Source: Trichinella spiralis (taxonomy: Eukaryota > Nematoda > Enoplea > Trichinellida > Trichinellidae). From it: a DNA stretch of 64,000 nt. The notes under the pieces are model-generated. The model worked only from the letters and a program-made list of their open reading frames with translations. It was not told where the DNA came from and searched no databases. The DNA is taken from positions 6,170,758 through 6,234,757 of the forward strand of contig CM012955.1 in assembly GCA_000181795.3 (NCBI GenBank), read 5' to 3'. Position 1 is the first letter of the stretch; each line of letters starts with the position of its first letter. The translations under genes were made by a program, and so were the position numbers. Positions 13,501 through 26,800 of the stretch are shown piece by piece.

Positions 13501-16500
13501 TGTAATGCTGAACTGTTTTTAAATGAATGATCATGGATATTTTTATGACTTGTAATTGATAATTTGATTTTTATTTGAATTAACGTTTGAAAAGAACAGT
13601 ATTTCTAAAGTAAAGCAGAATTCTGAAAATTTTGAATACAAAAACGGAAACTATAGACTTCTGTTTATCAATGCTGAACGATAGTAGTCCATCGCACAAA
13701 ATCGAAATGGTGTCATTCAGTCTTGTTCAGCTGCTTTAATCAAGCAGTCAATTAAAGCTAGCTAACCAAACTCTTTGTTTGACGTTAATATATTTGCCGG
13801 CAATATCAGAGCCAATTTAGATAATTTTGCCTTGCCTTTAACCAGGATCATTATTCATCAGCAAGTTCAAAAACGTTGCTAATGCATTTCCACAAAATAT
13901 TCCTCTACTCATTGATAATGTCCAGTAGGCGTTAAACACATCCCAAATTTAATAGTCATTTGCAAAATTGCGACACTATCCATAGCTTGTGCGCTTGATT
14001 AATGCAGAACTGGCTTCTTTAAGACGCAGTTATTATTCTGTTGGTAAGTTAGGCAACAATGAAAATCAATTGCATCCAAAAACGTTTTGTACTTGGATAA
14101 TCCATTCTTTGGCACAAGCTCGTACAAATTTCATGGAACAACTACCAATTTAATCGATTGCTCTTTTCACATTACTTTTTCCATAGATTTCCTGTTGACA
14201 TGTTACTCGTCAATTTTAGCAAATATTACAAACAGCTCTTTGTATTCTTCGAAGTTCACGTATCGGTAAACAAACAATCCCCTGCTATTCTATTGCAATA
14301 GAAACAATTTTCAAGCTACCTTCTGTTCCTGTTCAATATTTCATCAACTGGCTTAGGAATTCATTTTCTATCAAAGTTCTCAATTGTAACAAGCAGATTT
14401 TATTATATATATTCACTAATTATATATATAACAGATACAGCAACAGTGCAGAATTGACAACTGCATTCTGTAATAATGAAATTTCAAAAATAATATGAGA
14501 ACAGTTGAAATCAGTAAAAATTATTGAAGTATCAGTTTCAAATTAACATTGCTTATGCAAATCAAAGTTAAAATTAGGTTGACCGCATTCATTGCATTTA
14601 AATGCTCAGCGATTAAATTCAATTTTACTGAATTTGATTAAATGCCCAACTTCGTTATTATTATGCTATAAAATAAGAGGGGCTCAATTTAAAATCATCT
14701 CACGTATGAAAATAATCTGTTTTTTATTTATTTTACAAAGGATACAAATTAATAATAAATCATTGTATAAAATTTTTACAACACTGAAAAAATTATTAGC
14801 TTCAGTTTCTGCATGACATTTTGCTTTAAAATGTTGTTACACAAAATACAGTATAAATAATTATAAAAAGCTTGTTTTTATTTTCTAGAAAGATAAGATA
14901 TGATACTACTAAAAGTTATTGAAATATTAATTTAAAGTCGAGAAAAATATTTGATAGAATATGGATAAAATTATGAATTTGCTTAACTTTTTAATAATAA
15001 ATAGAATCTGTTTCTTTTTATGCTTAGAAGCACGAGATTAATCTGATTCAGCAATTCAAAATATATAGCATGTCGTGATGCATAAATTATTAATTATACC
15101 TGTTATTTATAAACTGTAATTCCATTGTAAAAATGAAACATTTTCTCCAATTTACTGCTTGCACGATATAGGGCATAAGTTCACTATAGTAACAACAAGT
15201 TAAAGCAGAAATAAAATCATTAGATATGTATATACCCAGCTTATAGATAGATAAGTGCAACATTTTATTTCAGTAATAAAGTCTATCATTAAAAATGTTT
15301 TCCAATACAACTAGGTTTAGTAAACAGTAGTTCTTATTGTGTTCTTATTCCATCATTTAGTATTTTTCTACATTTGATAATTCCTGGTTTCAGTCGGATT
15401 TTTCAATTCCAAGAACTTTCAGGCTCTTATAACAGCCAGTCATTAGTGTTTAACTTATTTATACCCAGGTTACTATTTTACTAGGTTACTATTAAATGGC
15501 TATTATTCTTTCACAAAAAGTTATGAATAAACTGATGCAGACATTCAACATTAGTATAATATCATAATTAAAATTAATAGACTTATATAATATTTTCAAA
15601 TAAAAAGCTGTCATTAATTGGCTGTTTATTAAATGATACTTTGTGCAAAACTGTTTTTATGCGTTAAAGTAGAAATGAATATGTACAATTACAATAAGGT
15701 ACCTTAAGTATTGTCATAAGTTATGCTGTTTTATACTTTATTTTAAAAAGTTATAAAGTTTGACATTGTTCCACTAATTGTTCAAATTAATCAATCATCC
15801 AAATGCTTTTAATTTATCATAATAAAGTTGCTCAGCTTTTACTGATTATGCCTATAAACATTTCAAAATTTTTGTTCCACTATTTACCATAAATATGTAT
15901 ATACATATATGTGTGTGTGTTGGTAAATTCATTTGCTAATTTTATGTTAAAAATTATGCTGGAAACTAATAAAATAATAAATAGAATGAAAAGAATGCTT
16001 GTAATGTTTGCAATGTTTATCAGTCATCAGCAAAAATTTGCTTAAGCTAATAAACAGCTATCTGAAATTATTTCAGTCAAAATAACATGTACTTTATGGT
16101 ATTAAAAAATAATATTTTAATGCTAATAATCAATAAGTAAAATTGTTCAGCTTAATTAGACCGTATGAACGGATGATTTTACCCATGAAGTTTATATAAA
16201 AGTACGTATTTACTTATATTATGTATTTGATGACCTGCTAGTGTCGTAGTCAAAGCATTATGCCGCAAAGCAGTTGGCTGCTGAAGCGTCAAAATTGTTT
16301 CCTCTTTTGACAACTATCAGATCAATAATAAAGTGCAGCACACGAACTCCTGATAAGCTAAGAGGTAGAATTAGAGCCTATCAATATCCATATGTATTTT
16401 GATCGATTGTGGTGTAGAATGAAACTTGTAAAAGTTTTGGTAAATATAAACCAGAAAGGCGTTAGCTTTTACAAATTAGTCATCTGACGCCTACCGGTCG

Positions 16501-16795
16501 ACTTACTTTTTAGCCAATCACAACTGAGAGTGAAAAAGGTAGAAGCGAGTAGAATGCTCAAGCTGATTTCTCTGATCGCTACACTTAATAAGCACCAATC
16601 TGTTGGGTATTTTCAGATGATACATTTATCAAACTGCGGTTGTTAATCATATTCTTTGCTTTCCTAATTTTGAAGCTTACTTTTGAGCTGAAATTAGAAA
16701 ATTCATGTGTTAGGTATAGCTTGCATTATATTAAATCACTTATGGACATCGGTCAACGTGCTTACAAATTTGTTTGTTTCTTATTTTCTACAAAG
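10524..16795. promoter_or_regulatory. Shared 6.3-kb upstream region of two divergent genes
   Basis: Non-coding gap between the start of the ADAMTS-like gene (minus) and the MOLO1-type gene (plus). The part nearest the plus gene (about 16250-16640) is less AT-rich and holds a CCAAT-type element (AGCCAATCAC near 16512-16521). A short TA/GT run lies at about 15896-15920. Weak coding-like open stretches at 10680-11035 and 13700-14300 are treated as unproven. The region presumably holds the promoters of both genes; exact start sites are not visible. Confidence 0.5.
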
Positions 16796-18464
16796 ATGGC
16801 AATTTTTTTTCATTTATCTGTTGTGCTCCCGTTGGGAGTTTGCGAAGCGGTAAAAAAGTACCCTGATTCAACGCAAAGCAGTTCAATTGATCCGTGCCTA
16901 TATCCTTCACCCACTGCTCCACATTTCATGGAACGTTGTCAAGTGACAACAGCAGTAACCCAACAGTTTCTTATCTGTGATCCGGACTCAATTATGAGTA
17001 TATCTGAAAGTAAGCAATCACGCGAATATAATATGCATGTATCGTCGAATTGTTTATTCACGGTGTATTTAACATAAATACTTAGCGGAGAACTTTGATA
17101 ACAGAATTATTATTTTCCTTAAGCCGATTATCGGAATGTGTTATGCATTAAGATCTACTTCTGTTTGTTGTCATAATTTGAAAGTTTTTAAAGTTGTTTC
17201 AAAGATGTGAAGACTTCAGAGACGAAAAACTATCTTTAAACTATACTAACAGCGAATAGTGACTCTATATTTGTTTCAAATTAATAAATCAATTTTCGCT
17301 GCATTTGAATGAAGTTCCTGATTTTTCTATTTACCATTAGTCAGCATGCTTTTTTTAAGCTCCGCATTTATAAAATCAGTGAAATTGTTGTTTATTGAAT
17401 TTTTTTAGTAATTCAAATGATTCGATGGTTAATTCAAATACAACTGAAAAATATGAAATTATTTAATCAATAATTTTTTAGTTACACTTGAAGAAATTAC
17501 CATTTTTTGCCAATGCATTTAGCTTAAAGTATCGAAGAATAATGCTTAAGCTTAACAGTGCTAATGATTGTTATTACTTATTGGATTGCACACTGGATAT
17601 TTGTTAAACAGCCTATTTCTAGACATGTTTTTTTAATAAAAATAAGAATAAAAATAATGTTCTCCAGAATAAACTGTTAAGATGGGCAGTTTGTTGAACA
17701 GTCAACGCTAATTAAAGCCACTTTGAGCGATTGACATTAAAACATCATAAGCTAAATTGAATAAGTGTCAAAATAAGAATAGGTTAGCATCATTTTCAAG
17801 CTGCTTGTCAGAATAAAGCAATTGCTACTTTTTGCTTTTGAATTGCTTTTAAAATGAAATGTCGGCACATTTTTTTAAATTTTTTGTATGCAATATGCCT
17901 TAGTTTTCACGCTTTTTGAAGAAACACCAACTGCGTTGATGTGTGCTTAATAAAAAGTTGAAATCCACTGCACATGTGTATTATTATTTTAACTTTAAAA
18001 AAACTTTTTTGCTGATGCTTTCCTAATACTGTTTGTTCTATGCTTAAAAAAATGCAAAATCTGCCTGCTTGTATTTAAAAGTTTCTAATCCTCTAATGTG
18101 AGACAATTTACATTTATATAAAGAATTTAGTGCTGTTTATTCTTTTTTTAATTTTTATTATAGAAGGCCTAAATTTATTTGCTATTTTAATTTACATGAA
18201 GTAGAACTTTCTTAATAGCATGCAGAACTAAAACTTTATACAAATGAAAACACTTCCAATTATTACAGATGACGCAAAATTGCAATCATTTCCGCGTTCT
18301 GTTCACTGAAGAAGCATAGTATTATTATATTACTTTATAAACATGTATATAACAAGTCTTCAGTTTCATCAGTCATCATTGCAATTACATTAATGAACTA
18401 AAAGAATACATACATACATACATACATACATACATACATACATACATACATACATGCATACGTG

Positions 18465-18526
<62 letters not shown>

Positions 18527-19825
18527 GGGTGTGTGTGTGGGGTGTGTGTGTGTGTGTGCGTTTGTGCAGGATAAGCCATATCCTGTTTTTTAATTAGTCA
18601 GAATTGATTTATGAAATGTTTATGGTTCATTTACTTTATATCAATGACTGATGATACACTCATTTGTACTGTCAAATTAGTAATGAGAATAAATGTTATA
18701 AGTTCAGTTTTATAAAACTTAAATTATTTCCTCATATGAAAAAATATCAAGTACATAAAAAAGCATTGCATATGAAAAGCTCAGAATTAAAATTTTATAC
18801 TAGAGTTAAGAAACATAAACTTATCTAATTGGTAGTATTTGAAAGATGGATTGCAAGGGTAAGGCATATTTGCACTCTGAGCACTTCAGTTTCATAAGCT
18901 TCTGATTTTATGGCGACTTTATTTTTTATTAATAATACATAATTAATTATATTTAAATAATTGTATGTTTTAAATTCAGAAATATTTTAAACTCCATCGT
19001 TATTATAATTATAAGAATTTGATCTCAACAAATGTCAGTTAAATAAATCAAAAAACACTTAACTGCAAATGCATCACTTAACTTCAAAGAATCCGGTAAA
19101 GAAGTGTACTTTATATGCTAATGTTATGCTAATCTTATTATTTTTTTAAATATACTGCTCAGTAAACTACAAATGAGAATAATATACTGTGAAAGTAAAC
19201 TTTTACTAACATCTGACACGAAAATCTTATACAAAGTGTTAGCATGTTTAGCATCTGAAGTCAAAAATTTTTGAGTTTTCCTGACAATTTGCAATTTACA
19301 CTAAACATTTGTTTCCCGGTCCTGTCAACGACGTGTCATTTCATATGAATTTAAATTGAAAGTGAATTTAAATCATTGATTATTTTGAAAGCAATGACAA
19401 TATGTAGAAGCTTTCAATGCTGAACACCGTTTTCTATCGTCTGTCTGCAATAAAATTGGTTTGATTGATAAATACATCCTCAGTTCTAATGTTTGTCCCA
19501 AAGGCCAATATTGATTGCCCAAAGTCGATTTTCCTCAAGACTGCTTCCCAATAAGGCGCTGCAGTTGCCTTATGTAGTCTTACAATTGAATATCTGCAGA
19601 CAACTTTTTTACTTTTTGAAATATAATTTAGCAACTGTTCGTCTAGAATGCAATTAGTTTAGTTCCTCTGATTTATGACTAAAAACCTAACACATTGCAT
19701 GAAAATGCTAATGCAGCAGTTTCTGTAATTATAAAGATTAACAGAAAAATATTTCGGTGTAATCAAGAAAAATTAAATTACTCTATAACAAATCAAAATT
19801 TATAAGAATCCAACCTTTAAAAACA

Positions 19826-19869
<44 letters not shown>

Positions 19870-22800
19870 CTGATACCCTACAAATTAAATTTAAAACACG
19901 TTAGAATTTCCTAATCAAACATTTATAATAGATGTAATTTTGCCATCGGTAAAATCTGAATATTCTACTAAAAATATTAGCATACTTTTACTGTTTATAA
20001 TAATTTCATAAATCAATAAATTATAGCCGATTTTTTAATATTAATTATTCTATGGAATTATTAATATTGTAGATGAAACATGTTGTACACTTTGTAAAAT
20101 TTACCAAATAGACATAGAATTAAAGCTTGAATTAGACTGCGTTTTTGAAAAAAATAAATGCTCAAATTATACTTTGAGCAACCAAAGGTATGAGTCATTC
20201 TGCAAATCAAGGTTTCATCAATAACTATGAGATAATGAATCAAATCAACTATTTCAATTAATAAATTTTTACTTTTTGTCATTCTGATTGAAAACTACAA
20301 TTTCAGATGGAAATAATACTTTATTTCAAATGCAGAAAAGGAAATCTTTTTACAAGTGATCAGATTGCTAATTTTTTCTGCTGCACACATGCTGCGCACG
20401 AAATTATTACTGCTCAGTTCATATATGTATAAACTTACATGCTGTGCTATCACATGCAGCAAAAGCGTAACATGACTCTTTTCACAATCCTTGCTATTAC
20501 TTTTTGTTTTTTATTTATTTTATAACTTAGTAACGTTAATGTAATTCCATTCAGTTGATGTAGTTTTAATATTTGCCATGCTTCACACTTGAAAGCAAGC
20601 TCTGGGGGTTGATGAGTTTGATTTTTGCAAATTTTTCAAAGTATAAAGCATTTTGAAATGCTCTATAATGTATATATGAATAATGTACATTGACAACGTT
20701 GATAAATTTGGGCACTTTGCATGCATACAAAATGTACTTTTGCAAATGTTTAGCATATTATGCATTTTAATATATATGCTAATAAATCAATGCAAATTTA
20801 CCTGGAAAAATATATGATGCAGTATATGAATTATTTAAATTTGAACAGATCATTTGCAACGAATGTCTCAGAAATGAATTTTAGTTGTAGATAATTTTAA
20901 TTTCAAATAATTAATTTAAATTCAAAAGCATGGCAAGCAGTGCTATTCTGTTCAAAGTCAAGAAATATGCCATTGTTTAGCCCAATAAATTACCACTGAA
21001 GCTGAATTAAAAATATTTTATTGATTCTTGATTGACTGATCATTTTGCATTAATAGAATTTGCAATCTTACATATCTTACGTAATCTTACTTAAGATTTG
21101 TCATTCATATGTGACCATTTTTTTCAATTTTTACAGTTGAAGAAGTAGTAAAACAGCTGAAACGTCTTGATTTACATTATGGTAATCACTGCTTATGCGA
21201 CTCAGGTCAATCGCAACACTGCTGGTACCAAATTGGTTTTGCATTTGTGGAGCAATTCCATTTTATTCTTTCATTACTGGAAAACACATATGAGTTGAGT
21301 GTCATATGAATTTTTGAAAATTTTCGTAAAGTAATACATTTTTCAGACCTGCTTCATATTGTAACACTAGTGATCGAAATGCATTATCATCTGGTATTGG
21401 CGTCAACAAATGGTCCAGGCAAATGATCCAATTATACGGCGGACGATTTGCCGAGATTATTAGAAGGCAATGGAATTTTGGGCGCTGTGGCGAAGATATT
21501 CTTATACTTATCGTGAAAAATCGCCCTCAGATGGCAAGTTTTTCAGCTTAGAACATTCCTGAATTAAGCTTTTTTTTTAGAGCCCACATGTCAGCGCTTC
21601 AAACCCAACTTCAGTCAGTATTTCAAAAGCTGAATGCCAGATTTTTGCTATCAGTTAATTATATCTGTTGAATTTCGCTTTTTAGATGATCTTTCTCAGT
21701 AAAGGAATAGCGGTTAGTGAAAGAACAAATCACATGATCACTCATGGTATACGCTCCTTAGATTTTGTAATTGATAAATACAACGAACGTTTGGAAGAAG
21801 GATTTTCACTAAAGCTGGCAAGTGACTGAAGTCATTTTATTGAAGTTTGGCAAAAATTTATTTATATAATATGATACAGATGGAAAAAATATTAATTGAT
21901 GCTTGGTGCTAATTGGCAAAAGTGCATCATATTTTCAGAAACAATGAAAAACGTTAAGCAGTGCAATATTATAATGGGCCAAATGCGTGCTATCTGTTAT
22001 TAATTACACAATAAATGTTTTATATGATATTAAAATTTGCTAATTAAGCATATCCATAGTATAAATAAGCTTTTAAAATATAATATCTTTTAAGAAATCA
22101 GCGTCACTATTTGCATTTGCTTTTCACATTTTTATTTTTCAATGCGACTTATTTTTTTCATATTTTTAGCAAAATTTCAGTGTTCGGATTTTTTTTAGAT
22201 ATTTGAACAGTTGTTAAAAGATCTCAGCACAGTGCTTTTACTTGCCGATCAGACTTTTTACATGCCTCGCAACCGCAGTCACATTCCAACGTGGGCAATT
22301 GCTGCCTTCGGCGCTTGCGCTGGTTTGCTCATCATCATGGCTCTAGGGTAATTGTTACTGTTAAATACGACAGCGCCGGCATGTTTACTTTTTCAAAACT
22401 AACAGGCTAATATTGGTTCGCCGACGTGAACGTGGAGCCTTCAAGAGAGGCCAGAGCAAGGATAAATCAGACCGAAGATGGAAAGCAGGCTTTGTTGGTG
22501 GTATGTACAAAGTTCCACAGAGGCAGAGTGTTGGGGATTTCAGGGGAAGCGGATCAGGTGATCAGGCATATACTCAAAGAATGAATAATTATTTTACTTG
22601 ATCATCATGTTTTAGCAGACTATATCTACTCACATAATGTCAAGAGTACATCAGAAAGACGCAAAACCTTAGCGCAGGCCTAGATAAAAACTGCAACAAA
22701 GGAATAAATGCACAGCTAACTTCATGCCCATGCAAATTGCCTTTAGTAGTCTAATTTTAAAATAAAAGAAACTTTTGAAAGCTTAGATTAAGCGCACGGT

Positions 22801-23861
22801 ATGATTACTTTGAGCTTCGTCATAATTTAGCATTTGCGTTGTTTGCCATGTGCTTTTTGCATTACTATGCATGTTCCTTTCTTAACCGATGTTTCTTGGA
22901 AATTATTGTTCAAAATTTCTTTCTGTGCAATTTTCAAGAATAGGTAGCAATATAAGCAAAAAGCTTTTTTTCTGAATAATACATAAAAACAGCTAATGTG
23001 TAAACATCTTCTCTGCAATTTTCAATCACTTTCAATCTTGTCTTGAACTTTTATCAAGAAAGAGTAGCAAACGTAATGTTTTTTACATAAATATTTATCA
23101 CGCAATAGCCTTCGTCAAGTTCCAGTGACAGCTGCACTCTTTAAAGTCATTTATGTTGCAAAAATAAGGATAGAAAATTAACACCACAAACTGCGCTTGT
23201 CAATCAGTCAGCTTCAAAAATTAGACAGATTAGTATAGCAGTATTGAATAACAATTGCAATGCATTCATTCATTTACTAACTTAAATTCATATAACTGCA
23301 ATAACAATTCATCTTCAATACATTATAATGATGCATGCTTTTGGTTTTTTAAATATTTTTCAGATTCTTTTCCAGAAACTATAAAATGCAAGCGGTCATG
23401 TTCTACCAACAATGCTAACACTATTTTATAATATTTGCATTTGAATAATAAAAATGGAATAACCAATTTTCTGCCAAATAATTTTTGTGAAAAATTACAC
23501 AGAACAAACAATTTGTAACGAATTTTATTATTTATCGATTGCGTAATGTCATGGTTTCTCTACTTTTACTAAGATGCATGATGTTTTTGTGCTTTTTTGA
23601 TCAGTTTTAGCTACATTTTGTTGTTGCTGTTGTTAGTGTTTATTAATTTATCCAATAAAGTAGTTTAAACTTGAATTTTAATTTCTGCCCAAATAACACG
23701 CTTTCGTGTAGTATATATATGGTTAGCTACTAACTGGATTTTTATTAACAGAATTTGTCTTAGATGTGAAAGATGTCAAAGTGCACCTGTTGATCAAGAA
23801 AGGTCATCGCTCAAACAAGCCTGACCGATTTGCACAAGTTGTACAGCCAATACAAGGTTAA
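16796..23861 (+). CDS. molo-1: MOLO1/TPM-family type I membrane protein
   Basis: In C. elegans MOLO-1 is a one-pass auxiliary subunit that enhances gating of the levamisole-type acetylcholine receptor on muscle. Exons: 16796-17009, 21137-21293, 21347-21533, 21686-21817, 22199-22347, 22406-22557, 23752-23861; phases agree, giving 366 residues. Seen: signal peptide from the ATG at 16796 (hydrophobic to about residue 18), the Y-P-S-P and [12 protein letters not shown] motifs typical of the family's start, a Cys-rich C-L-C-D...C-W segment, the [13 protein letters not shown] strand of the TPM/MOLO1 fold, a transmembrane helix about 261-284, a stop-transfer RRRER, and a short basic cytoplasmic tail. 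Introns after 21533 and 21817 both use a GC donor (TG|GCAAGT). If the exon ending at 22557 is not spliced, it runs to a stop at 22601 and gives a 344-residue form. Assignment to the family is strong; identity with molo-1 rather than another nematode paralog is inferred. Confidence 0.82.
18406..18560. repeat. Compound microsatellite (ATAC)n-(TA)n-(GT)n
   Basis: About 155 bases made of ATAC tetramers, then a pure TA run (about 18473-18515), then GT with GGGG interruptions. It lies in the first intron of the MOLO1-type gene. The open frame across it on the minus strand is a product of the repeat. Confidence 0.95.
19825..19868. repeat. (CA)n(TA)n microsatellite
   Basis: CA repeat followed directly by TA repeat, in the first intron of the MOLO1-type gene. 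Confidence 0.95.
22406..22601 (+). CDS. Alternative 3' exon of the MOLO1-type gene (short tail)
   Basis: Read without splicing at 22557, this exon continues for 14 more residues to TGA at 22599-22601. AATAAA follows at 22703-22708, about 100 bases on. Using the donor CAG|GTGATC at 22558 and the acceptor TTATTAACAG at 23751 (both phase 1) replaces these residues with a 36-residue basic tail, followed by AATAAA at 24027-24032 and 24106-24111. Both ends look usable, so two cytoplasmic tails are likely. Confidence 0.5.
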
Positions 23862-26800
23862 ACGTTGCATAGCAAGCAGTATTCCAAAATGTTCAGGCAT
23901 GTTTGCTGATGCATGTAAAGGTGTTTCATCTGATATATTTTGTGTTGTTGACTTTGCCTAACACTTTGAAGCTAGACTGTTATAAAAGTTGAAGCAACTT
24001 GTTTGATTTTCCGAATGCTTCAAAAGAATAAAAAAAACTAGCCAGAAGATCTTGAAAGCGGATAATGAAGCGTAAATGTTTAACTTCTATTTCCACACTC
24101 AGCTGAATAAATGAACTTTTCTGTATTAACAATTATTTTTGTAAAATGTTTCACTTTTGATGTTGAGTAATTTTTATCCACAGATAAAAGTAATAAAATT
24201 TGTACTGTTTTGTTGTTAATTTTTGCTTTTGAACCGCTTCACTCATTGCCCTGTTCCAATGAAATTGCCGAATTTTCTTTTTAAATTAATGCATTTTATG
24301 TTTGTGCATTGAGCAGTTCAAACAGATGTTATTGAAATTTTTGAAACTCATCGCTAGTTGAACAACTGAACAGCATTTCTGTTATTTTTGATTGTTGTAA
24401 CTGCTAGTGTTTTAAACTAATTTTAACTGATTTTAAGCGTAAAACTAACCAGTTGTTAGTTGTTTTTCAGTAGATCAAAATTAGTTAATTTTTTAATTAA
24501 CTACGAATTCATAGTTTTGCTGCTTTTAAACAGTGCATTTGTCTAACTAATAAAAATTTTTGTTGTGGCCAATGGATAGCAACTAACATTTATTTATAGA
24601 TCCGCAGATAATAATCTCTCTAAAGGTATAACTTTAAATGACGCAGCGCAGAGCAGTGTTTTGTTATCGGTCGGTCCACCAACATGCAGACAAGCCTGTA
24701 CGTACAGCAGTGCTCCTACCAACGCAATGTAGTGCATGTTTTGTACAATACGTCAAAAAGTGAATAAAAAGTTTACAGCCCATTAATAAATCTGGCCTAC
24801 TGAAGCGTATCTAATTTTGTTAGTGATGTAATTTCTTGTTTAAAATTTGGAAACTGTAAAAAGTATTTATATGGATTCAACTGCGATAGAAAAATTATTT
24901 CCAGTATTGCCAAAGGGGTTTTCTAAATGATTACGAAAACACTAGCATTAAAAGAGTTTGGCGCAGAATAGCAACGAAAAGTAAATGCACTACTATAATG
25001 ATTATGATGATGACTAACAATAATCAATCAATAATGGCAGCCTGCATTTGTAGCACTGTTTTGCATATGCTACAGCACTGTGCATTCCATTAAAATATAT
25101 ACATACTGGCAAATGCTAATAAGCCAACTCATAAATGCATCTACCCATACTTTTTTTTCATGGCAAACTGGTTATTGTTATGAATAATAAGAACCAAGCT
25201 CCATGCTACACAATAACAGTGGCAACTCTCCTGCTTCGCTATATTCATTTGTGGCTTTCATCTGAGTTGAAAATATTCGTCTTGCTTACTTGGGGATTAA
25301 ATCGGTGCTTTGGAAGTACAGCTTTGAAAAGACTGTTGGTGAGCAAGTGATGTTAGGCAGTCTTATTTATCAGCATACCAACCAGCCCAGTTAGCTTCTG
25401 GATGTACTTTCTAGTCCATCCTTAAGCTGGTTCACTTTGAGCAAAACAAAATTACAGCCACCATCACACGAAATACTTACTCTTTTGATAACTACAACTG
25501 GATGATAAAGTAAAGCAGTGAAGCGCAAATTCATCGGAACAAGCGAATGTCAACTGTGTCAATATTTACCAGCTCTGCTTGAAACTCAACACGTTTCTTT
25601 TACCCTAACCTGACAAGAACTCATTTTGCTGTAACCAATGAAATCAAACAGATGATTATTACAATTATCAATACTCTCTTTTGCATTTTACATTTTACAG
25701 AGCTCTGAAAATTGCATAACTCTTTTTGAATATCACAAAATTTACCCTTTGAAACCGCAGTTTTAAACAACTACATGGTAACTAGCATTATTATTTTACT
25801 TCCAGCTGATTATGTCCAGTTTTGCATTGTCTGTAGGATGTCGCAAAATAGGGTGCAGTCATACTGGTCAAATAACATTAAATCGTTACTATGCAATAAA
25901 GCAGTATTATTTTTCAAATGTCAAACCATCATTTGCGGACTATGCTTATTACGATTGATGAACTTCTCATCGTTGCTTTCCCTTTCATGTGGATGCTTTA
26001 TTCCGGCACACCCCATTTATATTTTGACAGTGCAGTGACCTGATTAATTCAGGAACAACGCCTCAATCAGTAAATCTGTGATGCAAGGCTTCTGTTTGAA
26101 AAGCCATGACCAGTTGAAATATTTCATCTTGACTAGCTTTTGCACAATTATGTAGTCAGGTGTGTTTTTTTGGTTATCATCAGATGACGCATGATGATGG
26201 AACAGAACTCTCAGGTATGCTATAAATGAAATGCAAATATTGTTACTTTTGCTTACTATTCATTACTTATGATTTATCAGTGAATTTAAAATTCAAATAT
26301 TTATTTTTTATGTCTTTATCTGAAGATGCGTGATTGCTATTTAACAAAAGCATATCTAAAATTTTTTAAAATATTTTGTCCATTGTTATTATTACTATTA
26401 CTATTATTATTATTATTAGCTTTAATTTAGAATTCTCTCATCGAATTATTTATTTTTAAACCAATACGCTTCAGTCGTTTTATCTTATGCACATCTTATC
26501 TCTTGAATATGCAAAATATTCATTATTAGGGAAGGTATTTATTTGCTCATTAATGTGTAGCGCATTATTATAATTTGCACACTTTATTGTACGGTGTGAG
26601 CAGTTATTTTCTGAAAATTTGCCATATACAGCGACTAATGTAATGCCATCCTTTGATTTGAAAAAGAATTATTTGCTGCCATCCCATGTTAATTTAATAT
26701 TGAACATCTTTTGGCAAAAAATAACATTCTGATATATAAAATGCAAGCAGTTGAAGAAACAGCATTGTATGAACGAAAAGCTGACAACAGTATTCAACAA

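Larger units (their letters stand above)
17010..21136 (+). other. 4.1-kb first intron of the MOLO1-type gene
   Basis: Separates the signal-peptide exon from the rest. It contains the two longest dinucleotide repeats of the window (18406-18560 and 19825-19868). No other exon was found in it. The remaining introns of this gene are short (52-381 bases), apart from the optional last one (1.2 kb). Confidence 0.7.

Noticed and set aside
18385-18579. 64-codon minus frame rich in His-Thr and Tyr-Ile
   Set aside because: Encoded entirely by the ATAC/TA/GT microsatellite.
25130-25700. Possible Tc1/mariner-like remnant on the minus strand
   Set aside because: A short N-S-D-E-S word followed by a possible T-V..V-x-H-G resembles Tc1, but the spacing and flanking residues do not fit.
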